A DNA stretch of 64,000 bases, taken from assembly GCA_039000515.1 (NCBI GenBank), contig JBCFYV010009882.1:60258277-60322276 (forward strand). Direction: 5' to 3'. Shown piece after piece: positions 34,101 to 42,005 of the stretch; position 1 is the stretch's first letter; each line of letters begins with the position of its first letter. Position numbers and translations under genes: made by a program. The DNA comes from Timema cristinae (lineage: Eukaryota > Arthropoda > Insecta > Phasmatodea > Timematidae). The notes beneath the pieces are model-generated. The model saw only the letters and a list, made by a program, of their open reading frames with translations. It was not told the origin of the DNA and made no database searches.

Positions 34101-34471
34101 TCTTTAATCTTTAAGGGTTGTCCATTGGCTAATATACACGTTAAGTTACACCTCCCCACTCCCCTTACTAGCCCATTGTCTTGGAGTTTGTGGTAGAAGT
34201 CTCCCGAAAGTACATTATCTGCCGCTCCTGTATCCAACAGAGCAACCGTAGATATTTCTCCCATTCTGACTCTCACGCCACGCAATAGGTTATCCCTCTT
34301 CCTTCTAGGCAGGCTATTTTTTTCCTTTGGTTCCCTAAATGCAAACAAATGTGAACCCCCCGTCCACTCTTGGACTCTCGGCCACCCTTCCCATAAGAAC
34401 AATTTCTTATCAGGTGATCGGTCGACCACACTGGTAGCATTTCCTCGGGTAATCCCTCGTGGATCCACCAC
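31181..34471 (-). CDS. pol: Ty3-type pol polyprotein (PR-RT-RH-IN), intact
   Basis: A 1,096-codon open frame with all catalytic motifs. The aspartic protease has LLDTGA at residues 79-83. Reverse transcriptase has Asp328 in TIIDLNKAYYQ and YLDD at 390-393. RNase H has Asp539 (QTDAS), Glu near 578-580, Asp605 (HCDNQ) and Asp648. The integrase zinc finger has His745 or a neighbour, His752, Cys782 and Cys785. The integrase core has Asp814 (FIDFFG), Asp874 (SDNGSQF) and Glu909 (QAERFHR), with 34 residues between the last two. A GPY/F-like C-terminal segment follows near 1016-1080 (KVGDRVVWK...RKAHVSQLKPY). No chromodomain is seen. The frame overlaps the 3' end of gag by about 62 bases and is +1 relative to it, so it is probably expressed by frameshifting. 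Confidence 0.95.
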   Translation of the reverse strand: MVDPRGITRGNATSVVDRSPDKKLFLWEGWPRVQEWTGGSHLFAFREPKEKNSLPRRKRDNLLRGVRVRMGEISTVALLDTGAADNVLSGDFYHKLQDNGLVRGVGRCNLTCILANGQPLKIKEKAKVSMGIGPFTWPVWFLISPSLLTEAILGKNFIGNLGLKIDFRKEEVTFPFAAGFVVPLEIIDHLGERAVSMVDGLTKVESTNLMEEFPDVVTSKVGCTDIMTHSIELNDPTPVRSKPYYYAPPKLQILKDHIKSLEQKNIIRRSSSPYASPCFLISKENKEGRLVIDYRKLNRKIRYEATPMPTIEMALQFLGGASVYTIIDLNKAYYQIPLSEETRPLTAFISQVGLYEFNVLPFGLATGAQILTRLLNTIFGDIQHVFLFNYLDDLVVYSKNRQEHVEHVREVLTRLRKARLTVNPEKIRFEVSEIDFLGHRISSKGLSISPERTRAIREFPLPKTGRKLAQFLGMVGFYGRFIPNLSSKAGVLYELKKTGNPLRWSETGKEAFHKLQEDLVTPPVLKMADFEQGFILQTDASSTGLGAVLAQREAGGLRPVAYASRVLQSHEKNYPTYELEALAVVFGTDKFRAYLEHNQFELHCDNQALSWLLNHPRQIGKIGRWIARLTSLRFKVVHIPGKDNCVADGLSRMFEEDEIGATREETWDPVPLGILGQMPEIFSSIRLAQKRDPVLGKICRDLSGGKSVTRFKMQKGLLLTKPSEKVGWKVAVPQIHIDVVIRYYHECPLGGHLGIAKTIAKIGRMFYWERMNQDIRERVRSCGTCTRAKPAQMTRYGASCSEVTNFPMQRLFIDFFGPLPRSKVGYTHILTAIDGFTKYVWMMPARRATAEAAVKLLNENIFRNFGLPCTIVSDNGSQFRSGAFRDMCFERGIRHITTSPYYPNPSQAERFHRNLKNALIAYHHANHRNWDTNLTWLQLAFNTAEHASHGRTPFELLLGYEPLQPINLQWEIFPEDWEEKTPQSSVRRWAEALERLKRAHEIVSRRYNKGREPVPYKVGDRVVWKMHNISKAGEGVTAKLDFRWSAPTIIERFLTPVTVQLKELESGRLARKAHVSQLKPYYGSVESEGGVEGSSD

Positions 34472-35837
34472 CGGTTCCCTTCCTTGCTTGGTTGGTAGTA
34501 CTTGGAGGTGTTGTCCTACCTTCCGCGTTAACCCTTTCTCGGGTAAGCGGTCTCGATTGTGGACGCTGTTGGGACCCTCCCGGTGGCCTCCATGGCCTAG
34601 TCGGTCTAACCACCCCGAGTTCGTTTGGTGGGATGGGTCCGTTCACACCTATTTGTTCGGAGTGTCTTTCCCTGTACTGGGAAATCTCTCTCTGAGTGAG
34701 TTCGAAACGTGTAGCCACCTCCTGTAGTTCTTTAATAGTGCCGATCCGTGACCGTTCGATGCTTATTTTAATTTCTGGCCTTAGGTTGTTGTAAATTCTG
34801 TCTATGCTCCTCGGTAATGAAAATCCTCCGTGGCGTCGTATTAGAGTTTGAATGTCTACCAGATATTCTGCCACACATTCCCATGGTCCCTGTTGTCGTC
34901 CCCTGATATCATCTTCTAACGTCATTAAGTAATTAGAAGGGAAAAAGTTCAACCTAAAACTTCCTATGAAATCATCCCAGGTCTTCCAGGTGTTTGTGTT
35001 GTTCCGGACCCAGCTCAGTCCTTTCCCTATGAATAGTTCCGGTAACGCTTCCAACCCCTCTTTGTCCGTGAGCTGATAAATTTCCTTGAGTTCGGTTATC
35101 CGTTCGATAAAGTCCACCGGTTGCACCTGATCCGTAAACTTGATTTTCCAATCACGGACGAGATTGAGGACAAACACCAGCCGACTTCTTCCCTCGGACG
35201 TCCTGCGCGCTGGACTCTCCAACACCGACTCGTCGCGACGGGATTGATCAAGTTGTCCTCCCACCGAATGAATTGTCTTGTGGGGCATTCCCTCCGTCCG
35301 TAAACTAGTTCCTGGCTTGTTGGTCGCTGTTTCCCCTTTCTTTGTGGTTTCCACTTCCGGGCCTACTGTGTCTGGTCCCTCTAAACTTCCCTGTCCGTCA
35401 AATTCCCTTAGTTCCGAATCCTTCCTGTCTCCTTTCGGGATCTTTAGTAATGACAGGAGACGTGCATGTAATCGAGAACTTTCTTCCACGATCTTTGCTC
35501 TTTTTTCCTCCAAAGACGGGTCATCCAGTCGGGCACGCTTTGCTCTGTCGAGAATGTGTCGACTCGTCGTTAACCATTTTTTTCCCTGTGAGTAGCTCGG
35601 CGTCGGATCCCCTTTAGTGTCTTCTTTTAATCTTTCAAGCTTACGTAATAAATGAGGGCCCTCTGTAGTAAACCCAGGTACCAGTTCCCTGTTGATTAGT
35701 TCTTCCCCTCCGTCCTCTTCCTGGTCTACTAATTCTGACAATTGACATCTCATCTCTGCCACCGAGCTGGCCGGGGTCACACCCCTTATAGAGATCTCGT
35801 AGAACAATTCGTCTTTTACTAGTCGAGTCGGATCCAT
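34410..35837 (-). CDS. gag: Ty3-type gag, frame interrupted at the zinc knuckle
   Basis: A 475-codon frame from the ATG at 35837. The N-terminal region is charged. A retroviral-type capsid domain lies at about residues 225-395 (LVRDWKIKFTDQVQPVDFIE, FIGKGLSWVRNN, FRLNFFPSNY). The C-terminal basic region is rich in Pro, Arg and Gly. Near the end the first two cysteines of a CCHC knuckle are present (CYQCG), but the frame stops six codons later at 34410. The expected His and last Cys, at the right spacing for CX2CX4HX4C, lie in the -1 frame just downstream. Either one base was lost here or a -1 shift is used. That -1 frame stays open for about 25 more codons, to near 34290. Confidence 0.88.
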   Translation of the reverse strand: MDPTRLVKDELFYEISIRGVTPASSVAEMRCQLSELVDQEEDGGEELINRELVPGFTTEGPHLLRKLERLKEDTKGDPTPSYSQGKKWLTTSRHILDRAKRARLDDPSLEEKRAKIVEESSRLHARLLSLLKIPKGDRKDSELREFDGQGSLEGPDTVGPEVETTKKGETATNKPGTSLRTEGMPHKTIHSVGGQLDQSRRDESVLESPARRTSEGRSRLVFVLNLVRDWKIKFTDQVQPVDFIERITELKEIYQLTDKEGLEALPELFIGKGLSWVRNNTNTWKTWDDFIGSFRLNFFPSNYLMTLEDDIRGRQQGPWECVAEYLVDIQTLIRRHGGFSLPRSIDRIYNNLRPEIKISIERSRIGTIKELQEVATRFELTQREISQYRERHSEQIGVNGPIPPNELGVVRPTRPWRPPGGSQQRPQSRPLTRERVNAEGRTTPPSTTNQARKGTGGGSTRDYPRKCYQCGRPIT

Positions 35838-36360
35838 CTCTCCGGGCCACTACACGTCAACCAGAACAACACTTAAACCCACCGTGTGGTTAACCAAAAC
35901 TCTAGTATTATAAAGTAGTTCACCTAACCTCAGAAAATTCATATAAATACACAATGAAGGCATAACAGCATCAACGTAACATAAAACATAAAAAAAACAA
36001 TTCGGATATGCCACTCCAATCAGGGATTATTAAGAACCTCTAACAACAATAAATTCTCCTCTCATACCCTACGTTCCACCTTTTATCATAAAACTCAGTA
36101 AGCTTAGTTAGCAAAAATGTCCTGTAAGTTGTCAAAGTTATTTGTGCGGGGTATGAGCCTTCACGTGACATACGATGTAAACAATTTATAAACCATACAA
36201 TGCTGACGTAATGACCTCTTAACATTCTAATACATTAAACGTAAAACATCCCAAAGTTCGGAAGTTTATGTATAATTCACACAAAGAAGAAATTGACGTA
36301 ACCTAAAGTATCGCGACGAATTTTGATATACTATGCCAACCCAAAAGGGTTAATGTCCAA
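35838..36360 (-). other. Untranslated leader of the Ty3 element, gag-proximal part
   Basis: AT-rich sequence upstream of gag in element orientation. No conserved reading frame is visible. Confidence 0.5.
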
Positions 36361-37440
36361 GAAAAGTCATCCATAACACATAGAGTTCACCCTAAAGCTA
36401 ATAACAAAATCTCAATATACCCGGTTTGCTAAACAAACGTGCGGAATTTTGTCTAAGTTCCTTGAATACGTCGAAGAGATCCACGTAAATCAATGTGAAC
36501 AATGTCAAAACTGGATCTCGTCGATAAAAGGGAGCCAATAACAATTTAAAACTATATATGTAATCTGAGTACATAATAATATACTAGACTATAAAGAAAT
36601 AATAATATTGATAGACAGTACACGTAGTTTGACCTCCAAATGTGTTGTAAACTAATCAAAGTCTTTTGAATATGTGGAGAGGATCCGCACAACTCAATGT
36701 AAACAATGTCCAAACTAGATATTTTTTGACAAACGAGAACCAATAACAATCTAATATTATGCATGGAGTCCCTTAAAGTACATAATAATATACTAGACTA
36801 TAAAGAAATAATAATATTGATAGACAGTACACGTAGTTTGACCTCCAAACGTGTTGTAAACTAATCAAAGTCTTTTGAATGTGTGGAGAGGATCCACACA
36901 ACTCAATGTAAACAATGTCCAAACTAGATATTTTTTGACAAACGAGAACCAATAACAATCTAATATTATGCATGGAGTCCCTTAAAGTACATAATAATAT
37001 ACTAGCCTATAAAGAAATAATAATATTGATATGATAGTACACGTAGTTTGACCTCCAAACGTGTTGTAAACTAATCAAAGTCTTTTGAATATGTGGAGAG
37101 GATCCACACAACTCAATGTAAACAATGTCCAAACTAGATATTTTTTGACAAACGAGAACCAATAACAATCTAATATTATGCATGGAGTCCCTTAAAGTAC
37201 ATAATAATATACTAGGCTATAAAGAAATAATAATATTGATATGATAGTACACGTAGTTTGACCTCCAAACGTGTTGTAAACTATCAAGGTTCCTTGAATA
37301 TGTCGTGAGGATCCACGTAACACAACGTAAACAATGTCTAAACTCTACATTTGTTGATAGAAATGAGCCACCAACAATCTAATATTATATATGTAATCCT
37401 TTAAAGTACATAATAATAGACCCGACTATAAAGGTTTAAT
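36360..37440 (-). repeat. Tandem array of about 209-bp units in the Ty3 leader
   Basis: The landmark GTACATAATAATATACTA recurs at 36569, 36778, 36987 and 37197, with a diverged copy at 37406, so the period is 209-210 bases. The central units are nearly identical, while the outer ones (36360-36568 and after 37406) are diverged. Each unit contains GTAGTTTGACCTCCAAACGT, GGAGAGGATCC and CTCAATGTAAACAATGTCC. The short minus-strand frames repeated in each unit (about 66-70 codons) are a by-product of the repeat. Confidence 0.9.
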
Positions 37441-38640
37441 AATATTGACATGACGTAAAAGAGACCAAAGCATATTCTATTTGAGATCGGTCCGTGAAAA
37501 TCACAAAGTTCCCCCTGGTAAACAGAGCCCCCCCTTGTGTTAACAACAAAATCCCAATCTACTAGTTTATTAAACAAGAGAGCTCGACATTATCAACTCC
37601 GTAAATATGTTCATCGCCCTTTAATATCCAAGTCCCACATATTTATTATAAGTTTAAAGGTAAACATAATCAAACTTAGTTTTGTAGCATAGGATCAATG
37701 TTCTCTCTTAAATGCAGCTTTGTAGAAAATGATTCCGCACAATGACCAATCTGTTCCGACCTTGTCTAGCGCGTAACCATCACTTCTTAAAGTCGCGAGA
37801 AAAGTCTAGTTGTTTTGTTAATTGGTTTTGGGTACTAACAACATATGATTAGTTAATCAGAGTCCGGTTTCAAAGGACTAACCCAGACAAAATGTAACCA
37901 TTTGCATCCAGTGTGGAGTAGAATCACTTATACAATTTCCACTGACTATCTTGTTGTATTATAAATGTTCCCTTTTAATATGTCTCTTTAATAATAGAAC
38001 AACACTCTCCTAATTGCTCTGTAAACCTTACGTTATGTCTTATGACCACACGGTATATGTGTCTAAAAACAAAACATCGACCTCGTTAGCACTGATGTCA
38101 CTTCCTTCTTCAAAAGTAAACATCCACACAATATAAAATATATCCATGGTCACACCATCACGATCTCTGTCCCACCGGATCGACACGGATCACCCTTTTA
38201 CTAAAGTTATGAAAATGTTTTTTTTTTGTAACTGTCTCTTTGCACACGATAGTCCAAAAAGGTCGATCCAGCCCCCAATTAAATAGTACCGGTCGTGAAA
38301 CTATTAAAAATAGTACCTCTCTTCTTCCTATTTCCCAAAATGACTACACTAATAATGTTTGGATATGAGTGTACTTAGCTTTTTTGAAGAGAGTCACCCT
38401 CTGGCGTCCCCGAATACCTGGCGAGTTTTTTTAGACGTTTCGCGACGTGTGCACAGCGTGACGATCCACTGACCATTCTCCAGTCCAATCTTTCTTGTCC
38501 CAGTTGATTGTTGCCGTCATTCTTCGTTGTTTCTTTGTGTGGTTAGTCTGGACATCATTTGACCTCCACCATTGGCTTGCTCCTTGTTGACTCTCGGGCT
38601 GTAGGGTGTCGGGTGATATCCTCGTTTCTTGTCACTCCAA
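37441..38640 (-). other. Untranslated leader of the Ty3 element, LTR-proximal part
   Basis: About 1.2 kb between the tandem array and the primer binding site with no recognisable coding sequence. Confidence 0.5.
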
Positions 38641-38656
38641 CCACGCTCTGCCACCA
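38641..38656 (-). other. Primer binding site of the Ty3 element
   Basis: In element orientation TGGTGGCAGAGCGTGG follows the 5' LTR after two bases. TGG start and position match a tRNA 3'-end binding site. Which tRNA it pairs with was not determined. Confidence 0.75.
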
Positions 38657-38658
38657 TT

Positions 38659-39057
38659 TCTACTGTACCCCTTTTCGTATTATACCAATGGGTACATTTC
38701 CCGATACCCCAATTGCCGATGCGTCGGTGCCCAAACGTCGGTTTTACAATATTCGTTATTGTCTGGGAGCGTCTCACTCGTTAATCGGACAAATGATAAA
38801 CAACAGTATTCTGTTTCACAGTTACTTTATTACTCTTCTCTCTCGAGGTCAGACATACACGGTTCCCCTTAACAGATACCTCCATCTAACCCTCTATCTC
38901 GAACAGTCTTTTACTTCACATTTTAACGTCCGTTCTGTTCCTCAACTTCGGCTTCACTGCCCAATCTTTTACTCCCTGACCTCTCCTCAGAGTGAGAGCC
39001 GTGCCGTCTAGCGGCACACCTTCCAACCAAACAACCCGGTGTGACGTAGACAGCACA
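38659..39057 (-). repeat. 5' LTR of the Ty3 element
   Basis: Identical to the copy at 30468-30866. It would hold the promoter for the element on the minus strand. Plus-strand open frames inside the LTRs are not supported as genes. Confidence 0.92.
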
Positions 39058-39061
39058 AACT
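39058..39061 (+). repeat. Right target-site duplication of the Ty3 element (AACT)
   Basis: Matches the copy at 30464-30467. Confidence 0.8.
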
Positions 39062-39324
39062 ACTCCATGAATGGTTTAAGAGTTTTAAGTCTGATCGGAC
39101 AAAACGTTTGCTATCTGGCCAAGAGTGCGATACAGAACGATACGAGTTCGGTCATTCCCACACTGCTTCATATCATAGCCTTGATCAACGAGTATAAACA
39201 GTACATCGATTTCAAAAAATTATCATGTTTCTGTGGTCAAGACGAGGTTGACACGCTCAGAAATAAGAAAACTACTGGCACTTCTAAACGTACGGTTGGA
39301 AAGAAAAAGAAAAACTCTGAGTAA

Positions 39325-40391
39325 GTGGTCAAGGAGTCTACGAAGAAGAGGAAGAATCTACAAGATGAGTCAAAGGATGTGTAAAGAAATACACAGACCG
39401 TTTTATCTACCGTAACTAGTTCTAGTTTCTTGGTGTCGAACCTTCTTACCCTTTTGAAAAATCTTCATCCAGTATCGATGCTTGAGGAACGACTGTCTGG
39501 CCAACTGTGTAGAAGGTCCTTTGGAGGCAGCAAACCATGGTGTACACTTACCCATTCTGACAGTACCCACTTTTTCTGACCTTGAATGTGCTTATAAAGT
39601 AAATGGTGTTTGTGAAAAGAAACGGTTCGTGTACTACACGAAGGACTTGTATTTGAACGGGCAATTTAAGCCCGAGATAGTAGATCGAAAAGGTTTTGTT
39701 AACTTTTTCATCGATCCTTCTTGGATACTCCTAAGATTTTGTGTACCAGGAATGTATCAATCATGTGTTTTAATGATTATTACTGTATTCTTTAGAAAGA
39801 GATGTATTTAATCAATTAGAGTATAAGTGTAGGAGTCTATCAAATATAATTTTTATTCTTTGGAAATGAATGTATTTAATCAATTAGAGTATAAGTCTAA
39901 GAATGTATCAAACTTTTTTAAATAAAAATAATTGATGATTATTACTTTGTTTTTCTTTTGGGAAGAAATAATAAAAATCACACACAATATCTTTGTAATT
40001 ATTCTATTTAATGAATATAATGATATACTCTTTTACATTTACATACTAAATTATTTTTTTTCTTCTTCAGTCAATAATGATTAAGTTACAGAACTTGAAA
40101 AAAATGTAATCATGAATATGCGCCGTAACATTAATATTTTCTCAAATCTTTAAAAGCCCTACATTCATTTTTTATCTTCTTTTTAGACAATAGTTAAAAA
40201 GTTGTAGATCTTTAAAAAGTTTCTCTTGATCATGAATATACATTGTTACATAGTTACATTAACATTCTATCAATTATATGTCTTTAGACCCACTGCATTA
40301 ATGTTTTCTTAATCATTTACACTATATGTCTAAAGACACAATTTTTCTTCATAGAGACGGAGGGGTAGTACCGATCGATAGCTCTCTCTTT
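39325..40391 (+). other. Polinton region between the split ORF and the polymerase relic
   Basis: Two short plus-strand frames occur, 60 basic codons at 39233-39415 overlapping the split ORF and 109 codons at 39482-39811 (CAYKVNGVCEKKRFVYYTKD). Neither is recognised, and the second could be a small Polinton gene. Around 39810-39920 a phrase with AATCAATTAGAGTATAAGT is repeated twice about 65 bases apart. The rest is AT-rich. Confidence 0.35.
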
Positions 40392-40892
40392 TCACAGTTG
40401 GGAGGAAGTAGATACCTGCTCACTTATAGAGTAATGGTACCACGGTAGAATATTGACTTTATCGGGTAGTATATATCTCTTATCGTCGATAGAGCATTGG
40501 GTTACCCCATTAAATTTTTTAGTGTAAAGTTTGATTCCTACATGTCTTATTGAACGAGCCTCTCTCATGACTATCGTCTCATTGGTCAGACAATTGCGAT
40601 AGTCATCTAACGAAATCGTTCTTAATGCGCTATTCTTGACCCCTTAGCTTTGAGCGTCTCACACATCTCCTTGTACCGCGAACGAATAGAGTTTAGGATG
40701 TAAACCTATGAACTCGGTACTGATCCGACTTCGGGTCTCGTCTTTTAGTTTACCGAGCACCCTTTTATTTACTAGAGGCATCCCGTAAACATATTCTTGT
40801 CCATAGGTAGAGTTATCCAGGTAGTCATTAGCTAACGGGATAAGTTGCAAGTACGCATACTCAACAGTTATGCAATAGAGAAGTGAGTCCGT
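40392..40892 (-). pseudogene. DNA polymerase B, C-terminal remnant
   Basis: This is the C-terminal third of a protein-primed family-B polymerase. The minus strand begins at TDSLLY (codons from 40892), the second half of the palm motif C that carries a catalytic aspartate. It continues through VNKRVLGKLKDETRSR and ISTEFIGLHPKLYSF, then after at least two frameshifts (near 40665 and 40632) through SALRTISLDDYRNCL and DDKRYILPDKVNILPWYHY, ending at a stop at 40392. Upstream of TDS the sequence changes abruptly into the tandem repeats at 40893. The exonuclease, the terminal-protein region and most of the palm are gone. Confidence 0.82.
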
Positions 40893-41765
40893 CTATCTGT
40901 TAACCTCCAGGATCAATAACGCTTGCTTTGTAAATGAAAACATGGCCTAAAGATTATTATCGCTTCATATTATTCAGAATCAATTACGCCTGTGCCGTTC
41001 ACCCAAGGCTGAGGGACGTCTATGGTTGAAGTATAATGACTCGGAAACGCCATAGTTCATCTCACACAGAAGTCCACGTGAAGCACGTGTCCCAACTGAG
41101 TGTGAACCAATTCAGCCGTAGCAGGTTGTTTCGACGATGCGATTAAATGTATTCATTCTTTTAGCGGAGAAGATTATTACAGCCCCAGAACCCATCTGTT
41201 AACCTCCAGGATTAATAATGCCTTTGTCATAAATGCATACATGTCCTATAGATTACTACCGTTCGGTATTATCCAGAATAAATGAATCTTGTGTCGTTTC
41301 CCCAAGACCGAGGGACGCCCACTGTATTAAGACTTGAATATTGCACCATGTGCCTGCGAGAGAAAAAGAGTACAGATTATTAAAGTCCTAGAAGCCATAT
41401 TTTAACTTCCAGGATCAATAACGCATGCGTCACATAAATATCCACTCGCCTAAGTTCACACGCACACATATACTAAAGATTATTACCACCCGGTTTCATT
41501 CAGAATCAATGACACTTGTGTCTGGGGAGTCGTTCACTAACACTATTAAGACTGAGAGGGAAGGGGGCACCCGGTATTAAGGCACCATTCACGTGCGAGA
41601 GATAAAACAATATCCACACACGTCCTTAACACTATCCCATACAATTTCAATGACACCCTGTTTACTCTTGCGTGATTGCAATGAATGCTCAGAAACACAT
41701 TTTTATACCTCCAGGATCAATGACGCGGAATAAATATCCTCCCTCGAGCGTATTCAGCACCCGCG
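40893..41765. repeat. Diverged tandem repeats next to the right Polinton terminus
   Basis: Units start with TTAACCTCCAGGATCAATAA or close variants near 40900, 41199, 41403 and 41705. Each contains TATTCAGAATCAATGACRC-like and CCAAGACTGAGGGA-like blocks. Spacing is 200-300 bases. They lie between the truncated polymerase and the terminal inverted repeat. Confidence 0.75.
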
Positions 41766-41769
41766 CGCC

Positions 41770-42001
41770 CACTCTCCTCTGAGAACATCCGCGCGAGAGT
41801 CACCGGCCCCTCCCAATTCTTCCCCTTAACCATCCCACGACACCATCCCTCGATCGATAACCTTCTACACACACACACACACGCGCGCGCCTGGAGATAC
41901 CACTGTCCTGAAAACCGTATACATGCTTAAGGGGTATAATAAAAAAATAAAGCCTTTCCCTACTCACCCCCTTAGATACCATGGTCCTTTGAGTATCACT
42001 C
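41770..42001 (-). repeat. Right terminal inverted repeat of the Polinton
   Basis: Inverted partner of 22085-22312, ending GAGTATCACTC at 42001. It contains a (CA)n/(CG)n run at 41871-41890 that is shorter and different at the left end. Confidence 0.9.
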
Positions 42002-42005
42002 ATAC

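Larger units (their letters stand above)
30468..39057 (-). mobile_element. Ty3-type (Metaviridae) LTR retrotransposon, 8.6 kb, recently inserted
   Basis: The element lies in minus orientation with two 399-bp LTRs that show no difference by eye, a 16-base primer binding site next to the 5' LTR, a polypurine tract next to the 3' LTR, a gag frame, and a full-length pol frame overlapping it. Pol order is protease, reverse transcriptase, RNase H, integrase, the Ty3 order. There is no env-like frame. A 2.8-kb leader with tandem repeats separates the 5' LTR from gag. Identical LTRs mean a very recent insertion into the already decayed Polinton. The gag frame is interrupted at its zinc knuckle. Confidence 0.95.
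30458..39324 (+). pseudogene. Small Polinton ORF split by the Ty3 insertion
   Basis: An ATG at 30458 lies ten bases before the left LTR. Directly after the right target-duplication copy, from 39062, the reading frame that this ATG would define stays open to a stop at 39322-39324. If the retrotransposon and one AACT copy are removed, the result is a frame of about 90 codons with no stop. The right-hand part is mixed hydrophobic (GLRVLSLIGQNVCYLAKSAI) with a lysine-rich end (KKKK). I do not recognise the family. It appears unbroken except for the insertion, unlike the recognised Polinton genes around it. Confidence 0.5.
22085..42001. mobile_element. Degraded Polinton/Maverick-like element carrying a nested Ty3 element
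   Basis: The element is bounded by inverted repeats of about 230 bp starting GAGTGATACTC. The bases directly outside both ends read ATAC (22081-22084 and 42002-42005), a four-base match that may be a target duplication, although six bases are usual for Polintons. Within lie remains of the defining Polinton set: integrase with chromodomain, packaging ATPase, adenain-like protease, penton-like protein, double-jelly-roll major capsid protein and family-B DNA polymerase. Subtracting the 8.6-kb Ty3 insertion leaves about 11.3 kb, short for a Polinton, mostly because polymerase is truncated. Every recognised gene is broken, so this is a fossil. Confidence 0.88.

Noticed and set aside
36552..36973. 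Repeated 66-70-codon minus-strand frames
   Set aside because: They are by-products of the 209-bp tandem repeat.
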